Shown in pieces: positions 43,329-57,427 of a stretch of 64,000 nt of DNA. The notes below the pieces were generated by a model that was given only the letters and a program-made list of their open reading frames with translations, searched no databases and was not told the origin of the DNA. The number at the start of each line of letters is the position of its first letter. Within the stretch, counting starts at the first letter, position 1. Source of the DNA: Deinococcus sp. AJ005 (GTDB taxonomy: Bacteria > Deinococcota > Deinococci > Deinococcales > Deinococcaceae); NCBI RefSeq assembly GCF_009017495.1, contig NZ_CP044990.1:1507001-1571000 (forward strand), given 5' to 3'. The position numbers were made by a program, and so were the translations under genes.

Positions 43329-43901
43329 ATGAAAAATATCCTGCTGATCCTGCTGACCGGTTCCATGCTCGCCGCCTGCACGCCCAAGAATGACACTGCG
43401 GCCACCACGACGGACACCACCATCGGGGACGCGGCCACCACAGCCGCCGACGCGACGACCGACGCCGCCACCACTGCGGCTGACGCGACTGCCGACGCTG
43501 CCACCACCGCTGCCGACGCGGTGACCGGTGCCGCAGACAATGCCGCCGACGCCGTGAGCGACGCCACCACTGACGCTGCCGACAATGCCGCCGATCCTGG
43601 CGCGGACAGCACGCTGACCAACGCTGACGATGCAGGCGCAGGTGAGGAAGTCGATATGGCCGTGGGCGACGGCCTGGAAGGAACCGTGGCTGACTTTGAC
43701 GGTACGGCTCAGACCTTCACCCTGAACGAGAACGACGCCAATTACGCGGTGACGATCAGCCCCGACACGGTGTTTGAGGGGACCGCCACCACCGCCGAGG
43801 ATTTCTTCGGAACTGACCGCGCCGCCGCCAACGTGGCCGTCGAAGGTGAGATCGATAGCGCCAGCAGCACGCTGAAGGCAAACAAGATCACCCTGAACTG
43901 A
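43329..43901 (+). CDS. Lipoprotein with 11-residue Ala/Thr/Asp repeats
   Basis: A 190-residue protein. The lipobox LAAC (Cys17) follows a short signal peptide, so it is a membrane lipoprotein. Residues 35-89 are five tandem 11-residue repeats, starting AATTAADATTD, AATTAADATAD, AATTAADAVTG, AADNAADAVSD and ATTDAADNAAD. The period resembles that of LEA group 3 proteins but with Asp instead of Lys/Glu pairs. The C-terminal part (GLEGTVADFDGTAQTFTLN and VEGEIDSASSTLKANKI) looks like the small beta-barrel of DUF5666-like proteins. GAGG lies just before the ATG. Function unknown; a periplasmic stress role is speculative. Confidence 0.78.
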   Translation: MKNILLILLTGSMLAACTPKNDTAATTTDTTIGDAATTAADATTDAATTAADATADAATTAADAVTGAADNAADAVSDATTDAADNAADPGADSTLTNADDAGAGEEVDMAVGDGLEGTVADFDGTAQTFTLNENDANYAVTISPDTVFEGTATTAEDFFGTDRAAANVAVEGEIDSASSTLKANKITLN

Positions 43902-43916
43902 TCTGATCAGGAGTGA

Positions 43917-43955
43917 GAGGCCGGACCTGAAAAGGCTCGGCCTCTGCTTTTGCTT
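43917..43955 (+). terminator. Terminator after the lipoprotein gene
   Basis: GAGGCCG (43917-43923) pairs with CGGCCTC (43938-43944), then TGCTTTTGCTT. It lies 16 bases after the stop. Confidence 0.75.
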
Positions 43956-44032
43956 CCTGCGCGGCAGTTCCTCACTGCCCGTCATCCAAAAGCCGCACGC
44001 CTTCCTCACCCCGCAGCCGTTATGCTCTGGGC

Positions 44033-45166
44033 GTGCGTCGGCGTGTGATTCTTCTGGTGGTTCTAGCAGGTGTGGTGGCGGTGGCGGCTCCAGCCTTTCC
44101 CTTTCTGGCGCGTTATGGAACGGTTCCCCACAAGGCCGATGGGCCAGTCACGCTGCTGCTGGCCGGCGTGACCCCCAAGTACGACGAGAGTGCCCCGGTG
44201 TGGCCCTGGCCCGCCCGCCCGGAGGACTACAGCGGCCTGACCGATACCATTTTGCTGGCGCAACTGCGCCCTGATGGGACCACCAACATGCTCAGCATTC
44301 CGCGCGATACCTGGGTGAATGTGCCGGGCAACGGCTGGGGCAAGATCAACGGCTCCAACCCACACGGCGGCCCCGAAACGCTGGTGGGCGCGGTCCAGAA
44401 CCTGACTGGCGTGAAGGTGGACGCCTACGCCCTGCTGTCGCTGAACGCCATGCGCGCCATGACCCAGGCGGCAGGCGGCGTGACGCTGGATGTGGCGCAG
44501 GACATGAAATACGACGACAACGCGGGTAAACTGCACATTGATCTCAAGGCGGGTCGGCAGCACCTCAGCGGCGAACAGGCCGAGGGCTACCTGCGTTTTC
44601 GCAAGGACAATCTGGGCGATATCGGGCGGGTGGCGCGGCAGCAGAATTTTCTGGGTGCGCTTCTGAATAAGATCAAAAGCCCGCTGAACTGGTGGCGTAT
44701 GCCCGGCATGGTGGGTGCGGTGGACCGCAACATGAAAAGCAACCTGACGCGGGCGCAGGTGGCCGGGATCCTGGGCGCGGCCCTGAGTGGCCCGAAGGTC
44801 GCCATGCACACCGTCCCCGGCAATTTTGGCGGCGGCGGCACCTGGGTAGCGGACCGCGCCGCGCTGGCCACCGTGGTGGAGAACAACTTCACCGACCCCA
44901 ACGACCCGCGCCGCCTGAGTATCGCCGTGATCAACACCGCTGCCCCCAGCGGCAGCGCCCGCCGCCTGCAAGAAAAGCTGGAGGGCCTGGGCTACCTGCG
45001 GGTCAGCGTCGCCAATGGGCCGCAGGGCAACGCCACCACCACCATTACCGGTCCCCAGGCAGGCCGCATTTTGCAGGATGTGGGCCACGGGCAGGTGGTG
45101 CAGGCCCAAGGCGTGCCGGGCGCAGATGTGACGGTGCGGCTGGGCAGCGACACCCCGGCGAACTGA
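44033..45166 (+). CDS. LytR-CpsA-Psr (LCP) family protein with LytR_C domain
   Basis: A 377-residue membrane-anchored enzyme. One N-terminal TM helix (VILLVVLAGVVAVAAPAFPFL) precedes the LCP domain: TLLLAGVTPKYDE, GLTDTILLAQL with the Asp pair, MLSIPRDTWVNVPGNGWGKING, the GGVTLDVAQDMKYDD block and YLRFRKDNLGDIGRVARQQNFL, whose Arg and Asp residues hold the pyrophosphate lipid. A C-terminal LytR_C domain (SIAVINTAAPSGSARRLQEKLEGLGY) ends the protein. LCP enzymes attach polymers to peptidoglycan. The start is GTG with TATGCT six bases upstream (leaderless type). Confidence 0.88.
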   Translation: MRRRVILLVVLAGVVAVAAPAFPFLARYGTVPHKADGPVTLLLAGVTPKYDESAPVWPWPARPEDYSGLTDTILLAQLRPDGTTNMLSIPRDTWVNVPGNGWGKINGSNPHGGPETLVGAVQNLTGVKVDAYALLSLNAMRAMTQAAGGVTLDVAQDMKYDDNAGKLHIDLKAGRQHLSGEQAEGYLRFRKDNLGDIGRVARQQNFLGALLNKIKSPLNWWRMPGMVGAVDRNMKSNLTRAQVAGILGAALSGPKVAMHTVPGNFGGGGTWVADRAALATVVENNFTDPNDPRRLSIAVINTAAPSGSARRLQEKLEGLGYLRVSVANGPQGNATTTITGPQAGRILQDVGHGQVVQAQGVPGADVTVRLGSDTPAN

Positions 45167-45251
45167 AGACACCGGACGGGCTATTCCACCTTTGCTCTCT
45201 AAGTGTTCTGAATCGATTAAGTCGGTGCCACGTTCCTGCTACCCTCTGCCT

Positions 45252-46865
<1,614 letters not shown>

Positions 46866-46881
46866 CAAACGGACATTTGAG

Positions 46882-46917
46882 GCCGCCAGCGGGAAAACTC
46901 CTGCTGGCGGCTTCTTT
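46882..46917 (+). terminator. Terminator after the GH13 gene
   Basis: GCCGCCAGC (46882-46890) pairs perfectly with GCTGGCGGC (46903-46911), followed by TTCTTT. It lies 16 bases after the GH13 stop and also sits beyond the 3' end of the convergent kinase gene. Confidence 0.85.
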
Positions 46918-46944
46918 CGCTGTTCTGTTGCCAGCTTCTCAGGT

Positions 46945-47697
46945 TCAGGAGTTCACACGGGACAGCTTCAGAATCCGGGCGCGAACCCAGGCAGCGTCGC
47001 TGGGGCGCTGCTGAGGATCCCGGCGGGTCAGGGTCAGGTACAGCGAACACAGCGGGTCCGGGTGGTACGGCGCGGGGCGGGTGGGGTCCGGCAGCGAGCC
47101 GAAGATCCCCCAGCCCAGCAGCATGCCCACCCCGTACAGGTCTGCCTCCGGCCCCAGCGGTTCACCGCGCGCCGCCTCGGGACTCTGGAAGGCCGCCGTG
47201 CCGAAACGGGTGGGCACCGGGAAGGTTTCCAGCAGCGGGCCAGCCAGATCCAGGTCCACCAGTTTGGCGCTGCCGTCCGGCTCTACCACGATGTTTTCCG
47301 GCTTGATATCGCGGTGGACTAGCCCGCAGGAATGCAGGTACGCCAGCGCGTCCAGCACGTGCGCCAGCGTCAGCAGAAAGGCGCGGCGCTCGGTGTGCAG
47401 GGCGGGCCGCCGCACGTAGCGCGAGAACAGCACCTCGCCGCGTGCCAGGGTGCTGATCAGTACTGGACGGTCCTCCAGGGTGCCCCGGCCCAGCACGGAG
47501 GCCAGCCGGGGATGGTCCAGCCCGCTGGCATGCTCGAATTCACGGTCAGCAAAGGCATTCATATCGGAGCGGAAGACCTTGACGGCACAGGGCTGACCGA
47601 ACGCATCCACCGCAAAATAAACCAGACTGTGAGAGCCGCGCCCGATTGGCCTGACCAACCGCACGCCCTCTCCAACCACCTGTCCTGCCAGAGCCAT
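46945..47697 (-). CDS. Serine/threonine protein kinase with altered DFG motif
   Basis: A 250-residue Hanks-type kinase domain alone, without TM or PASTA parts. The Gly-rich loop is [15 protein letters not shown], the ATP Lys K40 (CAVKVF), the catalytic loop [13 protein letters not shown] (HRD 128-130). The metal-binding DFG is replaced by DLD (148-150, LVDLDLAG). [13 protein letters not shown] replaces the usual APE motif (SPE). The metal-binding Asp is still present, so activity is possible. TAACAT lies seven bases before the ATG (leaderless type). Convergent with the GH13 gene and divergent from the patatin gene. Confidence 0.87.
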   Translation of the reverse strand: MALAGQVVGEGVRLVRPIGRGSHSLVYFAVDAFGQPCAVKVFRSDMNAFADREFEHASGLDHPRLASVLGRGTLEDRPVLISTLARGEVLFSRYVRRPALHTERRAFLLTLAHVLDALAYLHSCGLVHRDIKPENIVVEPDGSAKLVDLDLAGPLLETFPVPTRFGTAAFQSPEAARGEPLGPEADLYGVGMLLGWGIFGSLPDPTRPAPYHPDPLCSLYLTLTRRDPQQRPSDAAWVRARILKLSRVNS

Positions 47698-47864
47698 TCA
47701 CCACATGTTAATCCAGTTGGACCGGGCAGACTGAAGCAATTGACATAGACGCTATCAGACTGACATTTCCAGAGGTATTTTGCACTCATGGACGTGCCGG
47801 TGCCTGCGTTCCTGGCAGCCGGATTCGGTTTCCAGCAGCAGCGCGGCAGGACTACAATCCCTGC

Positions 47865-47891
47865 ATGTGCAGCGGCAGGCGCGGGAAATGA
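47865..47891 (+). CDS. Leaderless mini-ORF upstream of the patatin gene (MCSGRRGK)
   Basis: A consensus-like -10 TACAAT (47853-47858) lies six bases before an ATG that opens an 8-codon [11 protein letters not shown]. Its TGA overlaps the ATG of the phospholipase gene (ATGA). The phospholipase ATG lacks a clear Shine-Dalgarno sequence. The layout suggests that ribosomes enter at the leaderless mini-ORF and reinitiate on the main gene. There is no independent evidence that it is translated. Confidence 0.5.
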   Translation: MCSGRRGK

Positions 47892-48691
47892 ACGGTTACG
47901 GTCTGGTGCTGGGCGGCGGCGGTGCGCGTGGGCTGGCGCATATCGGCGTGTGGCAGGTGCTGGAGGAAGCGGGACTGAGGCCCAGCGTGGTTACCGGGAC
48001 CAGCATGGGCGGGCTGGTGGGGGCGTTTATCGCGGCGGGCTACAGCGGGGCTGAATTGGAACGCATCTCGGGCACGGTGTCGTGGCGTCGCTTGCTGGAC
48101 TGGCGGCCCGGCACCGGCCTGCTCAAGATTTCAGCGATGGAAGGCTGGCTGGCCCAGAACCTGCCACAGACCTTCGAGGAACTGCCCATCCCCCTGGCAA
48201 TCACGGCCACCGACATGCTGACGGGCCGGGGCGTCTACCTTACGCGCGGCAGCCTGTTTGATGCGCTGCGCGCCACCAGTGCCTATCCCGGCGCACTGGA
48301 CAGCGTGCCCATGCGCGACATGCTGCTTTCGGACGGCGGCATTCTGAATCAGGTGCCGGTGGACGCCGCGCTGTTTTTAGGGGTCCGCAAGGTGCTGGCG
48401 GTGGACGTGACGGCCCCCGATCCGCTGGAGTTGCACGAACGCCGCGTCCTACTGTGGAAGCGCGAGGCCCACCTGAGTCCGGTGCGGGCGCTGAGGCGTG
48501 CGGTGGAGATCATGCAGGCGCAACTGACCGACGCGCGCCTGAGCCTCTACCGCCCCGACGTGCTGCTGCGCCCCCGCCTGGGCAACATTGATCTGATCAA
48601 CTTTAACCGCACCGATCAGGCCATCGCGGCGGGCCGGGACGCGGCGCTGGAAGACCTGCCGCGCCTGAAAGCGCTGCTGGGCGAGAGCTGA
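47888..48691 (+). CDS. Patatin-like phospholipase (RssA-like)
   Basis: A 267-residue patatin-fold lipid acyl hydrolase. The oxyanion loop is [15 protein letters not shown], the nucleophile Ser39 lies in GTSMGG, and the catalytic Asp149 lies in [14 protein letters not shown], completing the Ser-Asp dyad. The rest follows the YlbK/RssA-type short proteins. No signal peptide. The start is the ATG at 47888; an in-frame ATG at 47780 exists upstream of the promoter and is rejected. Translation probably depends on the overlapping mini-ORF. The lipid substrate is unknown. Confidence 0.88.
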   Translation: MNGYGLVLGGGGARGLAHIGVWQVLEEAGLRPSVVTGTSMGGLVGAFIAAGYSGAELERISGTVSWRRLLDWRPGTGLLKISAMEGWLAQNLPQTFEELPIPLAITATDMLTGRGVYLTRGSLFDALRATSAYPGALDSVPMRDMLLSDGGILNQVPVDAALFLGVRKVLAVDVTAPDPLELHERRVLLWKREAHLSPVRALRRAVEIMQAQLTDARLSLYRPDVLLRPRLGNIDLINFNRTDQAIAAGRDAALEDLPRLKALLGES

Positions 48692-48773
48692 GAGCTGAAC
48701 CGCGCAACAACCCGGCAGCCGCCGCCCGTCTTTAACCTTCCATCAACCCTTAATCCGCTATCCTGCGCGGTGC

Positions 48774-49553
48774 ATGACCAGACTCCAGTCCACCGCGCCC
48801 TCCACGTTGCAAAAAGTTTGGAAGGATTTTCTAGAACCCATTGTTTTTGCCGTGGTGATCACCCAGTTCGTGGCCACCCTGGTGGGCGTGGACGGCGTGA
48901 GCATGATGCCCAACCTGCGGGACCGCGAGCGGGTCTTCGTGCCCAAGTACGAGACGTGGCTGCATAAGGCAGGCGTCGGTGATTTCAGCCGGGGCGATAT
49001 CGTCATCTTCAAGCCCCCGGCGGCGGCGTCCGCGCAGATCGGCAACCTGAACAAGAACTTTCTGGGGTTGTGGGACTACCGCCCCTTCCTGATCAAGCGC
49101 GTGATCGGCCTGCCCGGTGACACCGTCAAGGTGCAGGGCGGCGAGGTCACCGTGAACGGCGTCAAGCTGGATTCCGGGTGGACCACCGATTACTGGCGGC
49201 AGCAGGGCTGCTGGGACAACCAGAGCGAACTGGCGAACAACACCACTTCCAGCCGCGCGGGCGTGATGCCCGATCAGGCCGAGATCACCGTACCGCCCGC
49301 CCAATACTTCGTGATGGGCGACAACCGCACCGCCAACGGCTCGGAGGACTCGCGCCTGTTCGGCACGGTGCAGAGGCGTGATGTGGCCGGACGCGCTGCC
49401 GCCGTGATCTGGCCGATCATGCGGAAAACCAACGCCACCTATGACTGTGCCAGCGAACGCGTGGGCGAACTGAGCGGCGCGAACAAGTTGAACTGGCGCT
49501 TGCTGAGCCGCCCCGCCGCCTTCGACACATTGAAGAGTGAATTGAAGAAGTAA
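48774..49553 (+). CDS. lepB: Signal peptidase I
   Basis: A 259-residue membrane serine peptidase that removes Sec signal peptides. A single N-terminal TM segment ([18 protein letters not shown]) is followed by the catalytic Ser43 in DGVSMMPNL and the general base Lys108 in [16 protein letters not shown]. Box E is [19 protein letters not shown]. The insert [20 protein letters not shown] between boxes D and E is longer than minimal forms. TATCCT lies nine bases before the ATG and no ribosome site is visible. Confidence 0.93.
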   Translation: MTRLQSTAPSTLQKVWKDFLEPIVFAVVITQFVATLVGVDGVSMMPNLRDRERVFVPKYETWLHKAGVGDFSRGDIVIFKPPAAASAQIGNLNKNFLGLWDYRPFLIKRVIGLPGDTVKVQGGEVTVNGVKLDSGWTTDYWRQQGCWDNQSELANNTTSSRAGVMPDQAEITVPPAQYFVMGDNRTANGSEDSRLFGTVQRRDVAGRAAAVIWPIMRKTNATYDCASERVGELSGANKLNWRLLSRPAAFDTLKSELKK

Positions 49554-49562
49554 CCGGAAGAG

Positions 49563-49697
49563 TCAGCCGAAGCGCCGCCCCATCAGTCGGTAAACCTTAT
49601 CGTCGTTGCGGGCGGCGATGACAAGAAAAATGAAAATCAGATTGGTCACATGGCATATACCAAACGCCCAATCTGACAAGTTTAAAATTTGACCCAT
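49563..49697 (-). CDS. Short ORF for a one-TM peptide
   Basis: A 44-codon reading frame (MGQILNLSDWAFGICHV then TNLIFIFLVIAARNDDKVY and LMGRRFG) starting nine bases after the stop of the secreted 163-residue protein on the same strand. It has one hydrophobic segment and a basic end. No ribosome site is seen and no family is recognised. It could be a small membrane protein, or the remnant of a larger one within the AT-rich island. Confidence 0.35.
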   Translation of the reverse strand: MGQILNLSDWAFGICHVTNLIFIFLVIAARNDDKVYRLMGRRFG

Positions 49698-49706
49698 CCG
49701 TAAAGC

Positions 49707-50198
49707 CTAGTTGGCAGATTTGTAATCCTTGAGAAACGAGTTGATTATCGTTTTACCTTCATTGATTAAATAAACAGCCAAACCATCATTGCTGGCTAAT
49801 ACACCATAGGAGGCTGATCTCCAGATACTCACGGCCTCAGTGTAATTATTTTTGGTGTTTGGCGACGCATAGGCAGAGAGATCCCAGATATTGAGTTCGC
49901 CGGACCACGCGCGAGGTGTTCCAGTCGTTGCTCCGAAATTGAGGGTAAGCGGGTATTCTTCACAGGTAGTGGCACCCATCTCTTCAAAAGGAATGCCCTG
50001 AGCCTTGGCAGAAGCCACGAAATAATCATAAAGCGATTGGGCCACACTGCTACTCGTCGAGCCAAGTGAGCCAATGTCAGCGGTAAACGATTCGTCATCC
50101 ACACACAGGGTTGTGCCAGTGAGATTAGAGGTCTCAGCGGAAGCCGCGCAAAAATTTAACAAAATACCAGTAACTAACAATGGAAAAAATAATCTCAT
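49707..50198 (-). CDS. Secreted protein of unknown function
   Basis: A 163-residue protein with a Sec signal peptide (MRLFFPLLVTGILLNFCAASA). The mature part contains two cysteines (TTLCVDDESF and GATTCEEYPLTL) that could pair, and a C-terminal half reminiscent of a small mixed alpha/beta domain (AVSIWRSASYGVLASNDGLAVYLINEGKTIINSFLKDY). No known family. The DNA is clearly more AT-rich than the surroundings. It lies between lepB and the metH leader on the opposite strand. Confidence 0.65.
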   Translation of the reverse strand: MRLFFPLLVTGILLNFCAASAETSNLTGTTLCVDDESFTADIGSLGSTSSSVAQSLYDYFVASAKAQGIPFEEMGATTCEEYPLTLNFGATTGTPRAWSGELNIWDLSAYASPNTKNNYTEAVSIWRSASYGVLASNDGLAVYLINEGKTIINSFLKDYKSAN

Positions 50199-50431
50199 AT
50201 TATTCCTCTCTTCGACCGGAAAGCAGCGCCACAGTACACATGGTTTCGACCAAGTCGGACTCTCGCAGGACGGTTTAGGCTATAAAGACTCATATCTCAG
50301 AATTCTTACGAGATATCTATCGTCACCTCTTACGTTGTTGGCTCTTGATATTGATCCATCGACATGTCCACCCCACCCCCCTGTTGTCCCCTCTGTGCCG
50401 CGCTATCCTCCCCCTATCGCGCCTCCAAAGC
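50199..50431. other. AT-rich intergenic stretch upstream of the metH leader
   Basis: About 230 bases. The first two thirds are AT-rich, continuing the composition of the secreted protein gene; from about 50360 it becomes GC-rich. No ORF of likely function is seen. The metH promoter should lie near the right end but was not pinned down. Confidence 0.4.
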
Positions 50432-50637
50432 GCGGTCATCCAGAGCGTCCGAGGGTTTTTTCTGCCCACTGACGACGCGGCAACCCGCCCCCATAGCGGC
50501 AATGGTGCCTGACAGAAAAGCCTCCTGCTGGGGTGCGCCGACGATGGCGCGGGCAGGACGCGATGGCCGGAAGCGGGCGCTGTGTTGAATTTGGGCGCAT
50601 CAAGACTCTCAGGCCGCACACGCGGTCTGTTTTTTTG
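50432..50637 (+). promoter_or_regulatory. SAM-I (S-box) riboswitch and terminator upstream of metH
   Basis: The segment 50437-50510 follows the S-box consensus: CATCCAGAGCGTCCGAGGG, then GCCCactGACG, then CGGCAACC (50478-50485) and GGTGCC (50504-50509), spaced as in SAM-I aptamers. About 100 bases later an expression-platform terminator pairs AGGCCGC (50611-50617) with GCGGTCT (50622-50628) followed by seven T. It ends about 20 bases before the metH start. SAM binding is expected to favour termination and shut off metH-metF. The P1 partner strand was not resolved by eye. Confidence 0.8.
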
Positions 50638-50659
50638 AATTAATAATGAGAGGTGGACA

Positions 50660-54405
<3,746 letters not shown>

Positions 54406-54409
<4 letters not shown>

Positions 54410-55146
54410 CCCGCATCTCCATCGAACTCGTGCCCCGCTCGCGCTCCGGTTTAAGGGCCGAGCTGGCAACAGTGGCCGAACACCTGCCCGGCGCAGACAC
54501 CATCAACATTCCTGACTTCCCGCGCTTTTCCACGCGCTCATGGCATGGCTGTGGCTTTGCTCGTCCGCGTTACCGGGCCATTCCACACATCCGGGCTGTT
54601 GATCTGAATCCACGCGAGCCGTTGCCGATGGCTGCGCATCTGGAGGAACACGGCATCGACGAGATCATTGTGATCACCGGGGACGCCCCCAGCGATATGA
54701 GCGCGAAGGTCTACAACGTGGACGCCGAGGCCGCCATCCGCCGCATTCGCCGGGAATTGCCACACCTGAAGATCTATGCGGGCCTGGACCCCTACCGCCA
54801 GTCGCTGTCGCGCGAGCAGGATTACCTGGAGCGCAAGCTGGAGGCCGGGGCCTGCGGCTTTTTCACCCAGCCGTTCTTCGATCTGCGCCTGATGGACGCC
54901 TACGCCGACCTGTTGCCTGAGGGTGCAGAGGTCTGGTGGGGGGCCACCTCGGTCACCTCCGAGGGTTCAGAGGGGTACTGGCGCACGCGCAACCACGCGG
55001 TGTTCCCCCGGCAGTTTCAGCCCACGCTGGAGTGGAACCGCCGCTTTGCGGGCGAGCTACTGACGTTTGCCCGTGAACGCGGCCAGCACGCCTATTTCAT
55101 GCCCATCAAGGCAGACGTGGTGGAGTACCTGGGCGGGATCGTTTAG
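54406..55146 (+). CDS. metF: Methylenetetrahydrofolate reductase family protein (short form)
   Basis: A 246-residue TIM-barrel protein of the MTHFR family, shorter than the usual 290-300 residues. It starts with [17 protein letters not shown], with the family Glu in the first strand, then [14 protein letters not shown] (the LRGD/TGD flavin-loop region), [40 protein letters not shown]. Coupling to metH by a GTGA overlap fits supply of 5-methyltetrahydrofolate to methionine synthase. The C-terminal helices are abbreviated, so activity should be tested rather than assumed. Confidence 0.82.
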
Positions 55147-55202
55147 TCGCCTAAGCAATTCATGGGGGGATGTTCATCCTTTGTGGTGGACATCTTAATT
55201 CA

Positions 55203-55217
55203 TAATCATTATGATTA
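55203..55217. promoter_or_regulatory. Putative Fur/PerR-type operator upstream of catalase
   Basis: TAATCATTATGATTA is a perfect 7-1-7 inverted repeat 86 bases before the catalase start. It resembles the 7-1-7 core of Fur-family boxes (B. subtilis PerR: TTATAATNATTATAA). A Fur-family regulator gene lies just downstream of the catalase. It is likely within or next to the catalase promoter. The regulator that binds it is inferred. Confidence 0.7.
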
Positions 55218-55303
55218 AGGAGACTGGGTGCGCGGGCGTGCGCCCGGCTTTTCCCTGTTCCGGCAGCCCGTCCACTGCCACCCCTCCCCAAGGAGTGTTC
55301 CCC

Positions 55304-56851
<1,548 letters not shown>

Positions 56852-56904
56852 AGCTGATCAGCGGTGGAAGAACAGTGTGAGATTTTCCACGCTAGAATGG
56901 GGTC

Positions 56905-56934
56905 ATGAACGTGATGTGCCTTGACCCTCTCTGA
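56905..56934 (+). CDS. Leaderless mini-ORF overlapping the Fur-family gene (MNVMCLDPL)
   Basis: TAGAAT (56893-56898) lies six bases before the ATG of a 9-codon ORF, MNVMCLDPL. Its TGA (56932-56934) falls inside the first codons of the Fur-family gene, which itself starts with TTG at 56921. This would let ribosomes load on the leaderless mini-ORF and reach the poor TTG start. Translation is not demonstrated. Confidence 0.4.
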   Translation: MNVMCLDPL

Positions 56935-57370
56935 ACTCCAGCGGCATCTGGAACGGCGGGGCCTGCGGACCACCCAGCCCCGCCTGCGTTTATTACAATT
57001 CTTCTCGCACACCGATGGGCACTTCACGCCGGAAGAGATCGCCGAACGCTTCCGGCTGGCCGGAGAACCCATTCCCATCGCCACGCTGTATCAGAATCTG
57101 CGCGTGTTCAGCGAGCATGGTCTGATCGGCGAGGTGATCGGCCACGGCGGCGAGTTGCGGTATGACACCAACCTGACCCCGCATTCGCATCTGCGTTGTA
57201 ACCAGTGCAACAGGCTCCTAGACGTCTTCCTCAGTCTTCCTGACTTGCAACCTCAGGGCCAGGGCCACGACTGGCAAATCACCGGGGCCAGGGTAGAATT
57301 TCAGGGCATCTGCCCGGCCTGTCAGGCTGGAGGCGTTCCTCAACTGCCGCCAACGCTCGAATCAGACTGA
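56921..57370 (+). CDS. Fur-family transcriptional regulator (PerR-like)
   Basis: A 149-residue metalloregulator. Winged helix: LSELQRHLERRGLRTTQPRLRLLQFFSHTDGHFTPEEIAERF and PIPIATLYQNLRVFSEHGLIGEV. The metal domain includes HSHLRCNQCNRLLDV (first CxxC) and GICPACQ (second CxxC), the structural zinc site of PerR/Fur. The only in-frame start is TTG, without a ribosome site. Position directly after catalase and the box before catalase suggest a peroxide-sensing PerR role, but Fur, Zur or Mur cannot be excluded by eye. Confidence 0.85.
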   Translation: MTLSELQRHLERRGLRTTQPRLRLLQFFSHTDGHFTPEEIAERFRLAGEPIPIATLYQNLRVFSEHGLIGEVIGHGGELRYDTNLTPHSHLRCNQCNRLLDVFLSLPDLQPQGQGHDWQITGARVEFQGICPACQAGGVPQLPPTLESD

Positions 57371-57380
57371 AGCTGAAAAA

Positions 57381-57412
57381 CCGCCGCCAGAGCATTTGCG
57401 CTCTGGCGGCGG
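57381..57412. terminator. Bidirectional terminator between Fur-family and DUF4139 genes
   Basis: CCGCCGCCAGAGC (57381-57393) pairs perfectly with GCTCTGGCGGCGG (57400-57412), a 13-base-pair stem with a 6-base loop. The minus-strand side is followed by TTTTT, so it best serves the DUF4139 gene; it also closes the plus-strand regulator gene ten bases after its stop. Confidence 0.88.
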
Positions 57413-57427
57413 TGCTATTTCCTTAGC

